From Mixta hanseatica (lineage in GTDB: Bacteria > Pseudomonadota > Gammaproteobacteria > Enterobacterales > Enterobacteriaceae): a DNA stretch of 64,000 nt. The position numbers were made by a program, and so were the translations under genes. Each line of letters begins with the position of its first letter. Within the stretch, counting starts at the first letter, position 1. Positions 8,994 through 19,109 of this stretch are shown here, in pieces. The notes under the pieces were generated by a model. The model searched no databases. It saw only the letters and a program-made list of their open reading frames with translations, and had not been told where the DNA came from. The stretch is taken from positions 3,472,001-3,536,000 of the forward strand of contig NZ_CP082904.1 of NCBI RefSeq assembly GCF_023517775.1, given 5' to 3'.

Positions 8994-9581
8994 ATGACGC
9001 AGGAAGTAGAACTGGTCGATCTGGCCGAGACGTTTCCACAGCTGGAGATCGACCTGAAATATGCCACTCCGGACAACATTACCGGCTACGCCATCTATCA
9101 GCAGGCGCGCTGTTTGCTGCATCCCGACGCGGCGAAAGCGCTGGCCCGCAGCGTTGAGGCGGCGCGTCTGGCCGGTCTGACGCTGGTGGTCTATGACGCG
9201 TGGCGTCCGCAGCTGGCGCAGCAGCATCTCTGGCTGGCCTGCCCGGACCCGCAATATGTAATGGCCGTTTCGCTGGGCTCTCACCACAGCCGCGGCACTG
9301 CCATCGACGTTACGCTGCGCGACGAGGCGGGCCATCTGCTGGATATGGGCAGCGCCTTTGACGAGATGAATACGCGTTCGCATCTCTGGAGTCCCGATAT
9401 CTCTGCCCCGGCGCACCGTAACCGTCTGCTGCTGAGCGCCATTATGCAGGCTGGCGGCTTTGTTGGCATCAACAGCGAGTGGTGGCATTTCGAGCTGCCT
9501 GATTCTGTTCGCTATCCGCTGCTCAGCGATCGTTTTAGCTGCCCCGCGCTTCCTTCTATAACAACAGCCCGTTCATTTTAA
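8994..9581 (+). CDS. ddpX: D-alanyl-D-alanine dipeptidase (DdpX/VanX family)
   Basis: Zinc dipeptidase cleaving D-Ala-D-Ala to D-alanine, 195 residues. The M15D motifs are complete: DAWRP with the conserved Arg (71), SxHxxGxAxD as SHHSRGTAID (zinc ligands His98 and Asp105), and EWWH (catalytic Glu162 and ligand His165). Start at 8994 follows AGGGGA. No signal peptide is visible, so it is cytoplasmic like E. coli DdpX. It is followed by a peptide ABC importer in the same order as E. coli ddpXABCDF, so imported or recycled D-Ala-D-Ala is the likely substrate. A role in vancomycin resistance is not implied: no VanH or VanA ligase is present. Confidence 0.92.
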   Translation: MTQEVELVDLAETFPQLEIDLKYATPDNITGYAIYQQARCLLHPDAAKALARSVEAARLAGLTLVVYDAWRPQLAQQHLWLACPDPQYVMAVSLGSHHSRGTAIDVTLRDEAGHLLDMGSAFDEMNTRSHLWSPDISAPAHRNRLLLSAIMQAGGFVGINSEWWHFELPDSVRYPLLSDRFSCPALPSITTARSF

Positions 9582-9594
9582 CCAGGAGCCCGCC

Positions 9595-11154
9595 ATGAAA
9601 AAATCTACTGCCTGTTACCTGCTGCGTCCGGCGCTGCTTGCCGTTGCCATTAGCGCCGCGACGATGCCTGCGCTGGCGGCGGTGCCTAAAGAGATGTTGG
9701 TTATCGGTAAGGCTGCCGATCCGCAAACGCTCGATCCGGCCGTCACTATTGATAATAACGATTGGGCGGTCACTTACCCGGCCTATCAACGACTGGTGCA
9801 GTATAAAACCGAGGGCGGAAAAGGCTCGACGGAGATTGTGGGGGATCTGGCTACCCACTGGCAGGCCTCGGAAGACCAAAAAGTGTGGACCTTTAAACTT
9901 AATCCGACAGCAAAATTTGCCGACGGCACGCCGGTGACCGCCGACGCGGTAAAAGTCTCTTTTGAGCGCCTGATAAAGGTGGCGCAGGGCCCGTCGGAAG
10001 CATTCCCCAAAGATATCCGCGTTGAAGCGCTGGATGCTCACAGCGTGCGCTTTACGCTCAGCATCCCTTTCGCGCCTTTTCTTTATACCCTGGCTAACGA
10101 CGGCGCGGCCATTATTAATCCAGCGGTGTTGGCGCAGCACGCCGGCGATGATGCCCGTGGTTGGTTGGCGGAGCATACCGCCGGATCCGGCCCCTTTATG
10201 CTGCAGCGCTGGCAAAAAGGTCAGCAGCTGGTGCTGGTTCCCAACCCGCATTACAACGGCAAACGTCCGGCGTTTAAGCGCGTCACCATCAAAATCATCG
10301 GCGAAAGCGCCTCGCGCCGTCTGCAGCTGACGCGCGGCGATATCGACATTGCTGAATCGCTGCCCGTGGATCAGCTTAGCGCGCTGAAAAAAGAGGATAA
10401 GGTGAGCGTGGCGGAATATCCCTCACTACGCGTGACCTACCTCTATTTAAATAATGCGAAAGCGCCGCTGAATCAGGTGGAGCTGCGGCGCGCTATCTCC
10501 TGGTCAACCGACTATCAGGGCATAGTGAAAGGCATTCTGGCGGGCAACGGCAAACAGATGCGCGGGCCGATCCCGGAGGGCATGTGGGGCTTCGATGCGC
10601 AGGCCATGCAGTACAGTAACGATCCGTCTCAGGCGAAAGCCGCCTGGGACAAGGTAGCCGATAAGCCGAAATCGCTCTCTTTCCTCTATTCCGACAGCGA
10701 TCCTAACTGGGAGCCGATTGCGCTCGCCACCCAGGCCAGCCTCGGCGCGCTGGGGATTAGCGTAAAACTGGAAAAGCTGGCGAACGCTACCATGCGCGAT
10801 CGCGTCGGCAAAGGCGATTATGACATTGCCATCGGTAACTGGAGTCCCGATTTCGCCGATCCCTATATGTATATGAACTACTGGTTCCAGTCGGATAAAA
10901 AAGGTCTGCCGGGCAACCGCGCCTTTTACAGCAATCCGCAGGTGGATACCCTGTTGCAACAGGCGGTAGCGACGACCGATCAGGCGGCGCGCACCCGCGA
11001 TTATCAGGCGGCGCAAAAGAAAGTGATTGATGACGCGGCTTACGTTTACCTGTTCCAGAAAAACTATCAGGTGGCGATGAATAAGGCGGTACAAGGCTTT
11101 GTTTATAACCCGATGCTGGAACAGGTTTATAACGTCGCCGCCATGAGCAAGTAA
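9595..11154 (+). CDS. ddpA: Dipeptide ABC transporter periplasmic binding protein (DdpA-like)
   Basis: SBP_bac_5 (DppA/OppA family) solute-binding protein, 519 residues. A signal peptide spans about residues 1-28 (basic MKKSTACYLLRP, hydrophobic core, cleavage near ALA-AVP). The family pattern DPQTLDPAVTIDNNDW near the mature N-terminus and GSGPFMLQRW in the middle are typical. Start at 9595 has AGGAG 9 nt upstream and is 13 nt after ddpX. It captures peptide substrate in the periplasm for the DdpBCDF importer. Specificity for D-Ala-D-Ala is inferred from ddpX; other dipeptides are possible. Confidence 0.9.
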   Translation: MKKSTACYLLRPALLAVAISAATMPALAAVPKEMLVIGKAADPQTLDPAVTIDNNDWAVTYPAYQRLVQYKTEGGKGSTEIVGDLATHWQASEDQKVWTFKLNPTAKFADGTPVTADAVKVSFERLIKVAQGPSEAFPKDIRVEALDAHSVRFTLSIPFAPFLYTLANDGAAIINPAVLAQHAGDDARGWLAEHTAGSGPFMLQRWQKGQQLVLVPNPHYNGKRPAFKRVTIKIIGESASRRLQLTRGDIDIAESLPVDQLSALKKEDKVSVAEYPSLRVTYLYLNNAKAPLNQVELRRAISWSTDYQGIVKGILAGNGKQMRGPIPEGMWGFDAQAMQYSNDPSQAKAAWDKVADKPKSLSFLYSDSDPNWEPIALATQASLGALGISVKLEKLANATMRDRVGKGDYDIAIGNWSPDFADPYMYMNYWFQSDKKGLPGNRAFYSNPQVDTLLQQAVATTDQAARTRDYQAAQKKVIDDAAYVYLFQKNYQVAMNKAVQGFVYNPMLEQVYNVAAMSK

Positions 11155-11193
11155 CGGCGCTCTTTGTGCGTCGCCTGATATGAGGCCAGGACT

Positions 11194-12216
11194 ATGACCC
11201 TGTGGAGCATTCTGCGGCAGCGCTGTTGGGGGCTGCTGCTGGTAATGACAGGCGTGTGCGTCATTACCTTTATTATTTCCCATCTTATCCCCGGCGATCC
11301 CGCGCGCCTGCTGGCAGGCGATCGCGCCAGCGATGAAATGGTACAGCATATTCGTCATCAACTGGGGCTGGATTTGCCGCTGTGGCAGCAGTTTATCCAC
11401 TACGTCAGCGATCTATTGCATGGCAATCTTGGTACCTCGATTCGTACCGGCAGGCCGGTGCTGGCGGATATTCGCCTGTTCTTCCCGGCTACGCTGGAGC
11501 TGGCGCTGTGCGCGCTATTGCTGGCGCTGCTGATTGGCGTGCCGCTTGGCGTGTTGTCGGCGGTGTTCCGTAACCGCTGGCTTGATCACCTGGTACGCCT
11601 GCTGGCGATTACCGGCATCTCTACTCCCGCCTTCTGGCTGGGACTGGGGGTTATCGTGCTGTTTTACGGGCACCTTAACTTACTGCCCGGCGGCGGGCGG
11701 CTGGATGACTGGCTTGATCCGCCCGCCCACGTCACCGGTTTTTATCTGATTGATACCTTACTGGCCGGAGATAGCGACGCTTTCTTCAATAGCCTGCAGC
11801 ACCTGATTCTGCCCGCCCTGACGCTGGCGTTTGTTCATCTCGGCATCGTGGCGCGCCAGATCCGTTCGGCGATGCTGGAACAGCTTAGCGAGGATTATAT
11901 TCGTACCGCCCGCGCCAGCGGACTGCCCGGCTGGCGCATCGTTATGACGCATGCGCTGCCTAACGCGCTAATCCCTTCGATAACCGTGCTGGGCCTGGCG
12001 CTGGGCGATTTGCTGTATGGCGCGGTGCTGACGGAAACTGTCTTTTCCTGGCCCGGCATGGGCGCTTATGTAGTGGCCTCGATTCAGGCGCTCGATTTCC
12101 CGGCGGTGATGGGATTCGCAGTGGTGGTGTCATTTGCCTATGTGCTGGTAAACCTGTTGGTAGACCTGCTCTATTTGTGGATCGATCCGCGTATCGGTCG
12201 TGGAGGCAATGCATGA
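11194..12216 (+). CDS. ddpB: Dipeptide ABC transporter permease (DdpB-like)
   Basis: Inner-membrane permease of the DppB type, 340 residues with about six membrane segments. The first is LLLVMTGVCVITFIISHLIP. The cytoplasmic EAA-like loop is EDYIRTARASGLPGWRIVMT. The GDPAR motif after the first segment is typical of DppB/OppB proteins. It is 39 nt downstream of ddpA and its TGA overlaps the ATG of the next permease (ATGA at 12213-12216). Forms a heterodimeric pore with DdpC. Confidence 0.9.
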   Translation: MTLWSILRQRCWGLLLVMTGVCVITFIISHLIPGDPARLLAGDRASDEMVQHIRHQLGLDLPLWQQFIHYVSDLLHGNLGTSIRTGRPVLADIRLFFPATLELALCALLLALLIGVPLGVLSAVFRNRWLDHLVRLLAITGISTPAFWLGLGVIVLFYGHLNLLPGGGRLDDWLDPPAHVTGFYLIDTLLAGDSDAFFNSLQHLILPALTLAFVHLGIVARQIRSAMLEQLSEDYIRTARASGLPGWRIVMTHALPNALIPSITVLGLALGDLLYGAVLTETVFSWPGMGAYVVASIQALDFPAVMGFAVVVSFAYVLVNLLVDLLYLWIDPRIGRGGNA

Positions 12217-13103
12217 TGCTAAGTGAAGCTCAACTGACTCAGCTAAAAACGCCCGTCGGGCGGCGCGTCAGTAAAGTATTCTGGCTGCTGAAGCAAAGCC
12301 CGCTGACCTTAATTGGCGGCGCGATTATGCTGCTGATGCTGCTGCTGATGCTGTTTTCTCCCTGGCTGACGCCGTTGGATCCCAACGCCGTTGATTTGAC
12401 GACGCGTCTGCAGCCGCCCTCCTCCGCCCACTGGTTCGGCACCGACGAGGTGGGCCGCGATCTGTTCAGTCGGGTGCTGATTGGCAGCCAGCAGTCGATC
12501 GCCGCCGGGCTGGCTGTGGTGGTGCTGGCGGGCGGCATCGGCTCGCTGCTTGGCTGTTTTTCCGGCGTGCTGGGCGGCTGGGCGGACGCGCTGATTATGC
12601 GGGTGATGGATATTATGCTGTCGATCCCGTCACTGGTGCTGACCATGGCGCTGGCAGCCGCGCTTGGGCCAAGCCTGTTCAACGCCATGCTGGCTATCGC
12701 CATTGTGCGTATTCCTTTTTACGTGCGCCTGGCACGCGGGCAAACGCTGGTGGTGCGCCAGTTTGCCTACGTTCAGGCGGCGCGCACCTTCGGCGCATCG
12801 CGCTGGCATCTGATCGGTTGGCATGTGCTGCGTAACGCCCTGCCGCCGCTGGTGGTGCAGGCCTCGCTGGATATCGGCACCGCCATTTTAATGGCCGCCA
12901 CGCTCGGCTTTATCGGTCTTGGCGCGCAACAGCCGACCGCTGAATGGGGCGCAATGGTGGCTAACGGCCGTAACTATGTGCTGGATCAATGGTGGTACTG
13001 CACCTTTCCCGGCGCGGCGATTCTGATCACCGCCGTCGGCTTTAATCTGTTTGGCGACGGACTGCGTGACCTGCTCGATCCTAAAAGCGGAGGACGGCAC
13101 TGA
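12213..13103 (+). CDS. ddpC: Dipeptide ABC transporter permease (DdpC-like)
   Basis: DppC-type permease of 296 residues (E. coli DdpC about 298). ATG at 12213 overlaps the stop of ddpB and has GGAGG 6 nt before it; an earlier in-frame start inside ddpB is not needed. Membrane segments begin at SPLTLIGGAIMLLMLL. The EAA loop is YVQAARTFGASRWHLIGW. HWFGTDEVGRDLFSRV is the usual DppC/OppC signature after the first segment. Its stop overlaps the ddpD start (TGATG). Confidence 0.9.
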   Translation: MMLSEAQLTQLKTPVGRRVSKVFWLLKQSPLTLIGGAIMLLMLLLMLFSPWLTPLDPNAVDLTTRLQPPSSAHWFGTDEVGRDLFSRVLIGSQQSIAAGLAVVVLAGGIGSLLGCFSGVLGGWADALIMRVMDIMLSIPSLVLTMALAAALGPSLFNAMLAIAIVRIPFYVRLARGQTLVVRQFAYVQAARTFGASRWHLIGWHVLRNALPPLVVQASLDIGTAILMAATLGFIGLGAQQPTAEWGAMVANGRNYVLDQWWYCTFPGAAILITAVGFNLFGDGLRDLLDPKSGGRH

Positions 13104-14089
13104 TGAATGACCCCCTGTTAGCCATTGAGGATTTACAGCTCAGTTTTCCCGTTTTTCAGGGCGAGGTCCATGCGCTTAACCGCGTATCGATGGCGATCCA
13201 TCGCGGCGAGATCGTCGGCGTGGTGGGTGAATCGGGCTCCGGCAAATCGGTTACCGCGATGCTGGCGATGCGCCTGCTGCCCAACGATAGCTACCGTATT
13301 CACGGCGGCAGCGTACGGCTGCTGGGCGAGGACGCCCTTCACGCCAGTGAAAAGCAGATGCGCCAGCTGCGCGGCGCAAAGGTGGCGATGATTTTTCAGG
13401 AGCCAATGACCGCCCTGAATCCTACGCGCCGTATCGGTCAGCTGATGACCGAAGTGATCCGTCAGCATCAGTCTCTTTCCGCACGCGAGGCGCAGCAAAA
13501 GGCGATCGCATTACTAACGGAGATGCAAATTGCCGATGCGCCGCAGGTCATGCGCCGCTATCCCTTCGAGCTTTCCGGCGGTATGCGCCAGCGAGTGATG
13601 ATTGCGTTAGCCTTCTCTTGCGAGCCGGAGCTGATTATTGCCGACGAGCCCACCACGGCGCTGGATGTGACCGTACAGCGTCAGGTCCTGCGTCTGCTAA
13701 AGCAAAAGGCGCGCGCCAGCGGCACCGCCGTGCTGTTTATCAGCCACGATATGGCAGTGGTCTCACAGCTATGCGATCGCCTGTATGTGATGTACGCCGG
13801 GACGGTAATCGAAAGCGGCGCCACGCAGCAGGTCATTGCCCAACCGGCGCATCCCTATTCCGTGGGGCTGTTGCGCTGCACGCCTGAGGCCAGCGAACCC
13901 CGCGCCGAACTGCCGGCAATTCCCGGCACGGTGCCGAATCTGACGCAGCTGCCCGTTGGCTGTGCCTTCCGCGAACGCTGCTTCGCCGCTGATGAACGCT
14001 GTCGGCAAACGCCCTCACTTAGCCCGTGCGGCGGCGGCGCTCGCCAGGCCGCCTGCTGGCATCCGCAACTGGAGCATCGCCATGTCTGA
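13103..14089 (+). CDS. ddpD: Dipeptide ABC transporter ATPase (DdpD-like)
   Basis: Nucleotide-binding subunit of 328 residues. Walker A is GESGSGKS (about residue 40), the Q-loop is [11 protein letters not shown], the signature is LSGGMRQRV, Walker B is [12 protein letters not shown] and the switch His is in FISHD. The C-terminal oligopeptide/dipeptide domain carries Cys-rich [15 protein letters not shown], typical of DppD-type ATPases that may bind an iron-sulfur cluster. It overlaps both neighbours by 1 and 8 bp, a sign of translational coupling. Confidence 0.92.
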   Translation: MNDPLLAIEDLQLSFPVFQGEVHALNRVSMAIHRGEIVGVVGESGSGKSVTAMLAMRLLPNDSYRIHGGSVRLLGEDALHASEKQMRQLRGAKVAMIFQEPMTALNPTRRIGQLMTEVIRQHQSLSAREAQQKAIALLTEMQIADAPQVMRRYPFELSGGMRQRVMIALAFSCEPELIIADEPTTALDVTVQRQVLRLLKQKARASGTAVLFISHDMAVVSQLCDRLYVMYAGTVIESGATQQVIAQPAHPYSVGLLRCTPEASEPRAELPAIPGTVPNLTQLPVGCAFRERCFAADERCRQTPSLSPCGGGARQAACWHPQLEHRHV

Positions 14090-15044
14090 AATATTGCTTG
14101 AGCTGGAGAATGTTCACGTTAATTTCCCGGCGCGTACCAATTGGCGCGGCAAGGTTACCGAACGCGTGCATGCGCTAAACGGGCTGGATTTGCAGATTGC
14201 CCGCGGTGAAACGCTGGGCATCGTCGGTGAATCGGGCTGCGGTAAAAGCACGCTGGCGCAGCTGCTAATGGGCATGATCAAACCCGCCAGCGGTGCCTGT
14301 CATCACGCCCGCAGCCCTAACTCATGGCTGGGCAGCGGTATGCAGATGGTGTTTCAGGATCCGCTCTCCTCCCTCGATCCACGCCTGCCGGTATGGCGCA
14401 TTATTACCGAGCCGGTGTGGATTCAAAAACATAACAACGAGGCGCAGCGGCGCGAGCTGGCGCAGTCGCTGGCCTTGCTGACCGGCATTCGTCCTGAATA
14501 TCTTGACCGTTTGCCGCACGCTTTTTCCGGCGGGCAACGTCAGCGCATCGCCATCGCGCGCGCGCTGTCCGCACAGCCCGATATTATCGTGCTGGATGAG
14601 CCGACCTCGGCGCTGGATATCTCCGTACAGGCGCAAATTCTTAACCTGCTGGTTAAGCTGCAGCGTGAGCGTCAGCTGACCTATGTGCTGATTTCGCATA
14701 ACGTCTCGGTGGTGCGCCATATGAGCGATCGGGTGGCGGTGATGTATCTGGGGCAGATTGTGGAGCTGGGCGCAACGGAACAGGTATTAACCCAGCCACG
14801 TCATCCCTATACCCGTCTGCTGCTGGATTCGGTGCCGCGCGTCGATCGTTCGCTGGAAGGAGAGCTGGAAGATAAAAAGGGCGAGCTGCCGGGAAATCGA
14901 CAGCTGCCGCAGGGCTGCTATTTTCATGACCGTTGCCCGCTGGCAACAGAGGGCTGCCGTCAACCGCAGCCGTTAATAATGGACGCCAGCGGCGCGGGCG
15001 TGCGCTGCTGGCGTCCCGGGCTTATATCGCCACCGGTGCCTTAA
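14082..15044 (+). CDS. ddpF: Dipeptide ABC transporter ATPase (DdpF-like)
   Basis: Second ATPase, 320 residues from ATG 14082 ([11 protein letters not shown]); an upstream in-frame start inside ddpD is rejected. Walker [10 protein letters not shown]-loop [11 protein letters not shown], signature FSGGQRQRI and Walker [13 protein letters not shown] are all present, and the C-terminus has [14 protein letters not shown]. It closes the operon. Its stop codon (15042-15044) lies inside the 3' end of thyA on the other strand, a 23-bp convergent overlap, so there is no room for a terminator before thyA coding sequence. Confidence 0.92.
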   Translation: MSEILLELENVHVNFPARTNWRGKVTERVHALNGLDLQIARGETLGIVGESGCGKSTLAQLLMGMIKPASGACHHARSPNSWLGSGMQMVFQDPLSSLDPRLPVWRIITEPVWIQKHNNEAQRRELAQSLALLTGIRPEYLDRLPHAFSGGQRQRIAIARALSAQPDIIVLDEPTSALDISVQAQILNLLVKLQRERQLTYVLISHNVSVVRHMSDRVAVMYLGQIVELGATEQVLTQPRHPYTRLLLDSVPRVDRSLEGELEDKKGELPGNRQLPQGCYFHDRCPLATEGCRQPQPLIMDASGAGVRCWRPGLISPPVP

Positions 15045-15816
15045 TGGCAGGATGCGGATCGTAGCCTTCGATTTCAAAATCTTCGAAGCGGTAATCAAAC
15101 AGCGAGGCGGGCTTGCGTTTGATAACCAGCTTCGGCTGCGGACGCGGTTCACGGGTCAACTGCAGGCGCGCCTGCTCCAGATGGTTGCTGTAGAGATGCG
15201 TATCGCCGCCGGTCCAGACGAAATCGCCCGGCTCCAGGCCGCACTGCTGCGCCATCATATGCACCAGCAGCGCGTAGCTGGCGATATTAAACGGCAGGCC
15301 GAGGAATACGTCGCAGGAGCGCTGGTAAAGCTGGCAGGAAAGTTTGCCGTCCGCCACGTAGAACTGGAAAAAAGCGTGGCACGGCGCCAGCGCCATCTCA
15401 TCCAGCTCGCCGACGTTCCAGGCGGAAACGATGATGCGACGCGAATCGGGATCGTTTTTCAGCTGCTCCAGTACCTTAGCCAGCTGGTCGATCTGACGGC
15501 CGTCAGCCGCTCCCCAGCTGCGCCACTGTTTGCCATACACCGGTCCCAGATCGCCATTTTCGTCGGCCCACTCATCCCAAATTGAGACGTTGTTTTCTTT
15601 CAGATAGGCGATATTGGTGTCACCGTTCAGGAACCACAGTAGCTCATGAATAATTGAGCGCAGATGGCAACGCTTGGTGGTGACCAGCGGAAAGCCTTCC
15701 TGCAGATTGAAACGCATCTGGTGGCCAAAAATCGACAGCGTGCCGGTTCCGGTGCGATCGTTTTTCGGCGTGCCCTCGTTCAGCACTTTTTCCATTAATG
15801 CCAGATACTGCTTCAT
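15022..15816 (-). CDS. thyA: Thymidylate synthase
   Basis: Converts dUMP to dTMP using methylene-tetrahydrofolate; 264 residues, the same as E. coli ThyA. The catalytic Cys is in [14 protein letters not shown], and [10 protein letters not shown] and the C-terminal [10 protein letters not shown] are classic family segments. ATG at 15816 overlaps the lgt stop (ATGA), indicating translational coupling with lgt. The 3' end overlaps ddpF on the opposite strand by 23 bp. Confidence 0.98.
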   Translation of the reverse strand: MKQYLALMEKVLNEGTPKNDRTGTGTLSIFGHQMRFNLQEGFPLVTTKRCHLRSIIHELLWFLNGDTNIAYLKENNVSIWDEWADENGDLGPVYGKQWRSWGAADGRQIDQLAKVLEQLKNDPDSRRIIVSAWNVGELDEMALAPCHAFFQFYVADGKLSCQLYQRSCDVFLGLPFNIASYALLVHMMAQQCGLEPGDFVWTGGDTHLYSNHLEQARLQLTREPRPQPKLVIKRKPASLFDYRFEDFEIEGYDPHPAIKAPVAI

Positions 15817-16688
15817 TTCTGTTCACCTGTTTGTAGCTGCGGGCGACGACGGTACGCCCAAATCATCATGATGATGCCGGCCAGAATCATCGGTACCGAC
15901 AAAATTTGCCCCATGCTGATGCCGCTAAACAGCCCCAGCTGGGCGTCCGGCTGACGGAAAAATTCCACAATAATGCGGAAGGCGCCGTAGCCAATCAGGA
16001 ACAAGCCGGAAACGCTGCCCATCGGGCGCGGCTTGCGAATAAACAGGTTAAGAATGGCAAACAGCACGATGCCCTCCAGCGCCAGTTCATACAGCTGGGA
16101 GGGATGGCGCGGCAGCACGCCGTAGGTCGCCAGCAGCGATTGCCACTCAGGATGCGTGGCGACCAGCGCCACATCTTCGCTGCGCGAGCCGGGGAACAAC
16201 ATCGCCCAGGAGAAGTCAGGCGCAACGCGGCCCCACAGTTCGCCATTAATAAAGTTGCCAAGCCGGCCAGCGCCCAGCCCGAACGGGATCAGCGGCGCGA
16301 TAAAGTCAGCGACCTGGAAGAAATGACGTTTGGTACGGTGAGCAAACCACAGCATGACCACGATCACACCAATCAGCCCGCCGTGGAACGACATGCCGCC
16401 ATCCCAGACTTTGAACAGGTATAGCGGGTTATCGAGGAACAGCGGCAGATTGTAAAACAGCACATAGCCAATACGACCGCCAAGGAATACGCCGAGGAAG
16501 CCCGCATACAGCAGGTTTTCCACTTCCTCTTTTTTCCAGCCGCTGCCGGGCTTGTTGGCCCGTCGTACCGCCAGCCACATAGCAAAAACAAACCCAACCA
16601 GATACATCAGGCCGTACCAGTGCAGGGAGATAGGTCCGATGGAGAAAATCACCGGATCGAATTGAGGGAAAGCCAGATAGCTATTCAT
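15813..16688 (-). CDS. lgt: Prolipoprotein diacylglyceryl transferase
   Basis: Inner-membrane enzyme that moves diacylglycerol from phosphatidylglycerol to the lipobox Cys of prolipoproteins. 291 residues, matching E. coli. The Lgt signature [14 protein letters not shown] and the essential His in SFHGG are present, and about seven membrane segments can be drawn. It precedes thyA with a 4-bp overlap, as in E. coli. Lipoprotein substrates in this window include YgdR and the protease-like protein at 44582. Confidence 0.98.
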   Translation of the reverse strand: MNSYLAFPQFDPVIFSIGPISLHWYGLMYLVGFVFAMWLAVRRANKPGSGWKKEEVENLLYAGFLGVFLGGRIGYVLFYNLPLFLDNPLYLFKVWDGGMSFHGGLIGVIVVMLWFAHRTKRHFFQVADFIAPLIPFGLGAGRLGNFINGELWGRVAPDFSWAMLFPGSRSEDVALVATHPEWQSLLATYGVLPRHPSQLYELALEGIVLFAILNLFIRKPRPMGSVSGLFLIGYGAFRIIVEFFRQPDAQLGLFSGISMGQILSVPMILAGIIMMIWAYRRRPQLQTGEQK

Positions 16689-16850
16689 CTTTCACCATTG
16701 ATGTCATCCGTCCACAGACTGGACGATGGATAGTTCACTCCTTGCGCGCCACGCAATACGCGGCGCCTCTCAGCCAGGAAAAACCGGCCAGGCATGATAG
16801 CATAGCCGTTTTCTGGCGGGTTCATCGAAATGTAAACGTGGATAAATGCT

Positions 16851-19100
16851 CTAGCGACCGCCGCGGATCAACCCGCCTAAGCCGCGCCGTTCCATAAAGG
16901 CGGCCACCTGATGCCGTACTTCGCTCGCCGTTTGCGCCTTCAGGCTGCGCTCGGCCAGTGACAGCGCATCTTCGTGGTCGATATGTCGCAGCAGATATTT
17001 CACGCGCGGCACGTTTTTGCCGTTCATGCTCAAATGGTGATAGCCTAGCCCGATCAACAGCGCCACACACATCGGATCGCCCGCCATTTCACCGCACAGG
17101 CAAAGGTCGATATGCGCTTCGCGCGCGGCTTCAGCAATCGACTTCAACGCTTTAAGCATTGCCGGATGCAGAGAGTCATACAGATTGGCGACGCGGGTAT
17201 TGTTGCGATCCACCGCCAGCAGATACTGCGTCAGATCGTTGGTGCCAACCGAAACGAAATCAACGCGCGAAGCCAGATGCGGGATCATAAACAGCATGGA
17301 GGGCACTTCGATCATAATGCCGATGCGCGGTTCAGGAATGGCGTAGCCGAGCATCTCTTCTACTTCTTTTCCGGCGCGATCGATCAAGCGGCGCGCTTCA
17401 TCGATTTCATCAATGCTGGTGATCATCGGCAGCAGAATGCTGAGATTGCCGCTGGCGGCGTTGGCGCGCAGCATCGCGCGCACCTGCACCAGAAAAATCT
17501 CCGGCTGGTCAAGCGTCAGGCGGATGCCGCGCCAGCCCAGACAGGGGTTCTCTTCGCTGATGGGCATATAGGGCAGCTGTTTGTCCGCGCCGATATCCAG
17601 CGTACGCAGGGTCACCGGCTTGTTCAGAAACAGCTGTAGCATGCCCTGGTACTGCGCGACCTGCTCCTCTTCCGAAGGGAAGCCGTTTTGCAGCATAAAC
17701 GGGATTTCGGTACGGTAGAGGCCTATGCCATCCACCCAGTTATCCATCGCCTGCTCATGCTCAGCGCTCAAACCGGCGTTCAGCATCACCTGAACGCGCT
17801 CGCCGCTTTTTAACCTGGCGATCTGCTCAACGTCATCCTCGGCCAGCCGGCTCAGTTCATTTTCTTCGCTGACCAGCTGCTGATATTCCTGAATCAGCAC
17901 CGGCTCCGGATCGATCAGCAATTCGCCGCGATAACCATCCACGATCAGCAAGCGCTTATTAAGCAGTTCAGGCAGAATATCCGCGCCCATCACCGTTGGA
18001 ATACCCATCGCCCGCACCAGGATCGCCGCATGCGAGTTGGCCGCGCCGTCGCGCACGACTACGCCTGCCAGCCGCTCTTGCGGCAGCTCCGCCAGCGTGG
18101 TCGCCGTTAGCTCATCCGCCACCAGCACAAACCGTTCCGGCCAGGTGTTGGTGCCCTGCAGCGTATCGTCAAGATGAAACAGCAGTCGCTGGCCCAGCAC
18201 GCGCAGATCGCCGGCGCGCTCGCGCAAATAAGTATCCTGCAGGCTGGCGAACTGCGCGGCGAATTTCTCGATCACCTTTTTCACCGCCCATTCCGCTACC
18301 GATCCGCCGTCAATCTCGGCAAACAGATCCTGTTTAAGGCGGGCGTCGGTTAACAGGTGGGAGTAAAGATCGAAGATCGCCGCGCTCTCTTTCTGCACGC
18401 TGGCGCTGAAGCGTTTGCTAAAACGGCGAAATTCGTTGCTTGCCTCGCTCATCGCCTGCGACAACCGTTCCCGCTCGCGCCCAACATCCAGCGTCGAGGC
18501 GGCGAAAACATGCTCCAGCGAAGGCTGCGTGGTATCGACCCAGCCAGGCGCGACCGCCACGCCCGGCGCCGCTGCCAGCGCACGCACGCGTTTTTGCCGG
18601 AAGTGGCCAAACAGCTGGCTAACCTGAGACTGGGTGATCAGCGTGGCCAGTTGGGTGGCGAGCGTGACCAGGAAAGACTCTTCGCTTTCATCAAACTGAC
18701 GATGCTCGCGCTGCTGCACCACCAGCACGCCCAGCAGCTGACGTCGGGTAATAATCGGCACGCCGAGAAAAGAGCGGAAACGCTCTTCTTTAACCGAAGG
18801 AATATATTTAAAACTGGGATGGCTTTGCGCATCCGCCAGGTTGATCGGTTCCGCCAGCCGACCAACCAGCCCGACGATGCCTTGATCAAATGCCAGCGTG
18901 ACGATCTTACCGCGCGGCTTTTTCAGTCCGCGCGTCGCCATCAGGTAATAGCAACGACGATCGTGATCGGCGAGATAAATGGAGCAAACTTCCGTCTCCA
19001 TGGCGAAACAGATTTCGTTCACCAGGATCTCAAGCGCTTCTTCAAGGCGCGGTGCGCCCGCCACTTTCTCTACAATCTCACGCAACTGAGTCAGCATCAT
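16851..19100 (-). CDS. ptsP: Phosphoenolpyruvate-protein phosphotransferase of the nitrogen PTS (EI-Ntr)
   Basis: EI-Ntr starts the PtsP-NPr-EIIA-Ntr phosphorelay, which senses nitrogen status and affects potassium transport. 749 residues (E. coli 748). An N-terminal GAF domain (about 1-140) is followed by the swivelling phospho-His domain with the active His in GAANSHAAILVRAMGIP, then the PEP-binding barrel with EIGIMIEVPS-like and CLCGEMAGDP (catalytic Cys) motifs. It is 9 bp downstream of rppH and likely co-transcribed with it, as in E. coli. Confidence 0.97.
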   Translation of the reverse strand: MMLTQLREIVEKVAGAPRLEEALEILVNEICFAMETEVCSIYLADHDRRCYYLMATRGLKKPRGKIVTLAFDQGIVGLVGRLAEPINLADAQSHPSFKYIPSVKEERFRSFLGVPIITRRQLLGVLVVQQREHRQFDESEESFLVTLATQLATLITQSQVSQLFGHFRQKRVRALAAAPGVAVAPGWVDTTQPSLEHVFAASTLDVGRERERLSQAMSEASNEFRRFSKRFSASVQKESAAIFDLYSHLLTDARLKQDLFAEIDGGSVAEWAVKKVIEKFAAQFASLQDTYLRERAGDLRVLGQRLLFHLDDTLQGTNTWPERFVLVADELTATTLAELPQERLAGVVVRDGAANSHAAILVRAMGIPTVMGADILPELLNKRLLIVDGYRGELLIDPEPVLIQEYQQLVSEENELSRLAEDDVEQIARLKSGERVQVMLNAGLSAEHEQAMDNWVDGIGLYRTEIPFMLQNGFPSEEEQVAQYQGMLQLFLNKPVTLRTLDIGADKQLPYMPISEENPCLGWRGIRLTLDQPEIFLVQVRAMLRANAASGNLSILLPMITSIDEIDEARRLIDRAGKEVEEMLGYAIPEPRIGIMIEVPSMLFMIPHLASRVDFVSVGTNDLTQYLLAVDRNNTRVANLYDSLHPAMLKALKSIAEAAREAHIDLCLCGEMAGDPMCVALLIGLGYHHLSMNGKNVPRVKYLLRHIDHEDALSLAERSLKAQTASEVRHQVAAFMERRGLGGLIRGGR

Positions 19101-19109
19101 CAGCGTGGC

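Noticed and set aside
8994..9581. Vancomycin-resistance VanX
   Set aside because: The sequence motifs are shared by VanX and DdpX, but there is no VanH, VanA or VanS/R nearby, and a peptide importer follows as in ddp operons.
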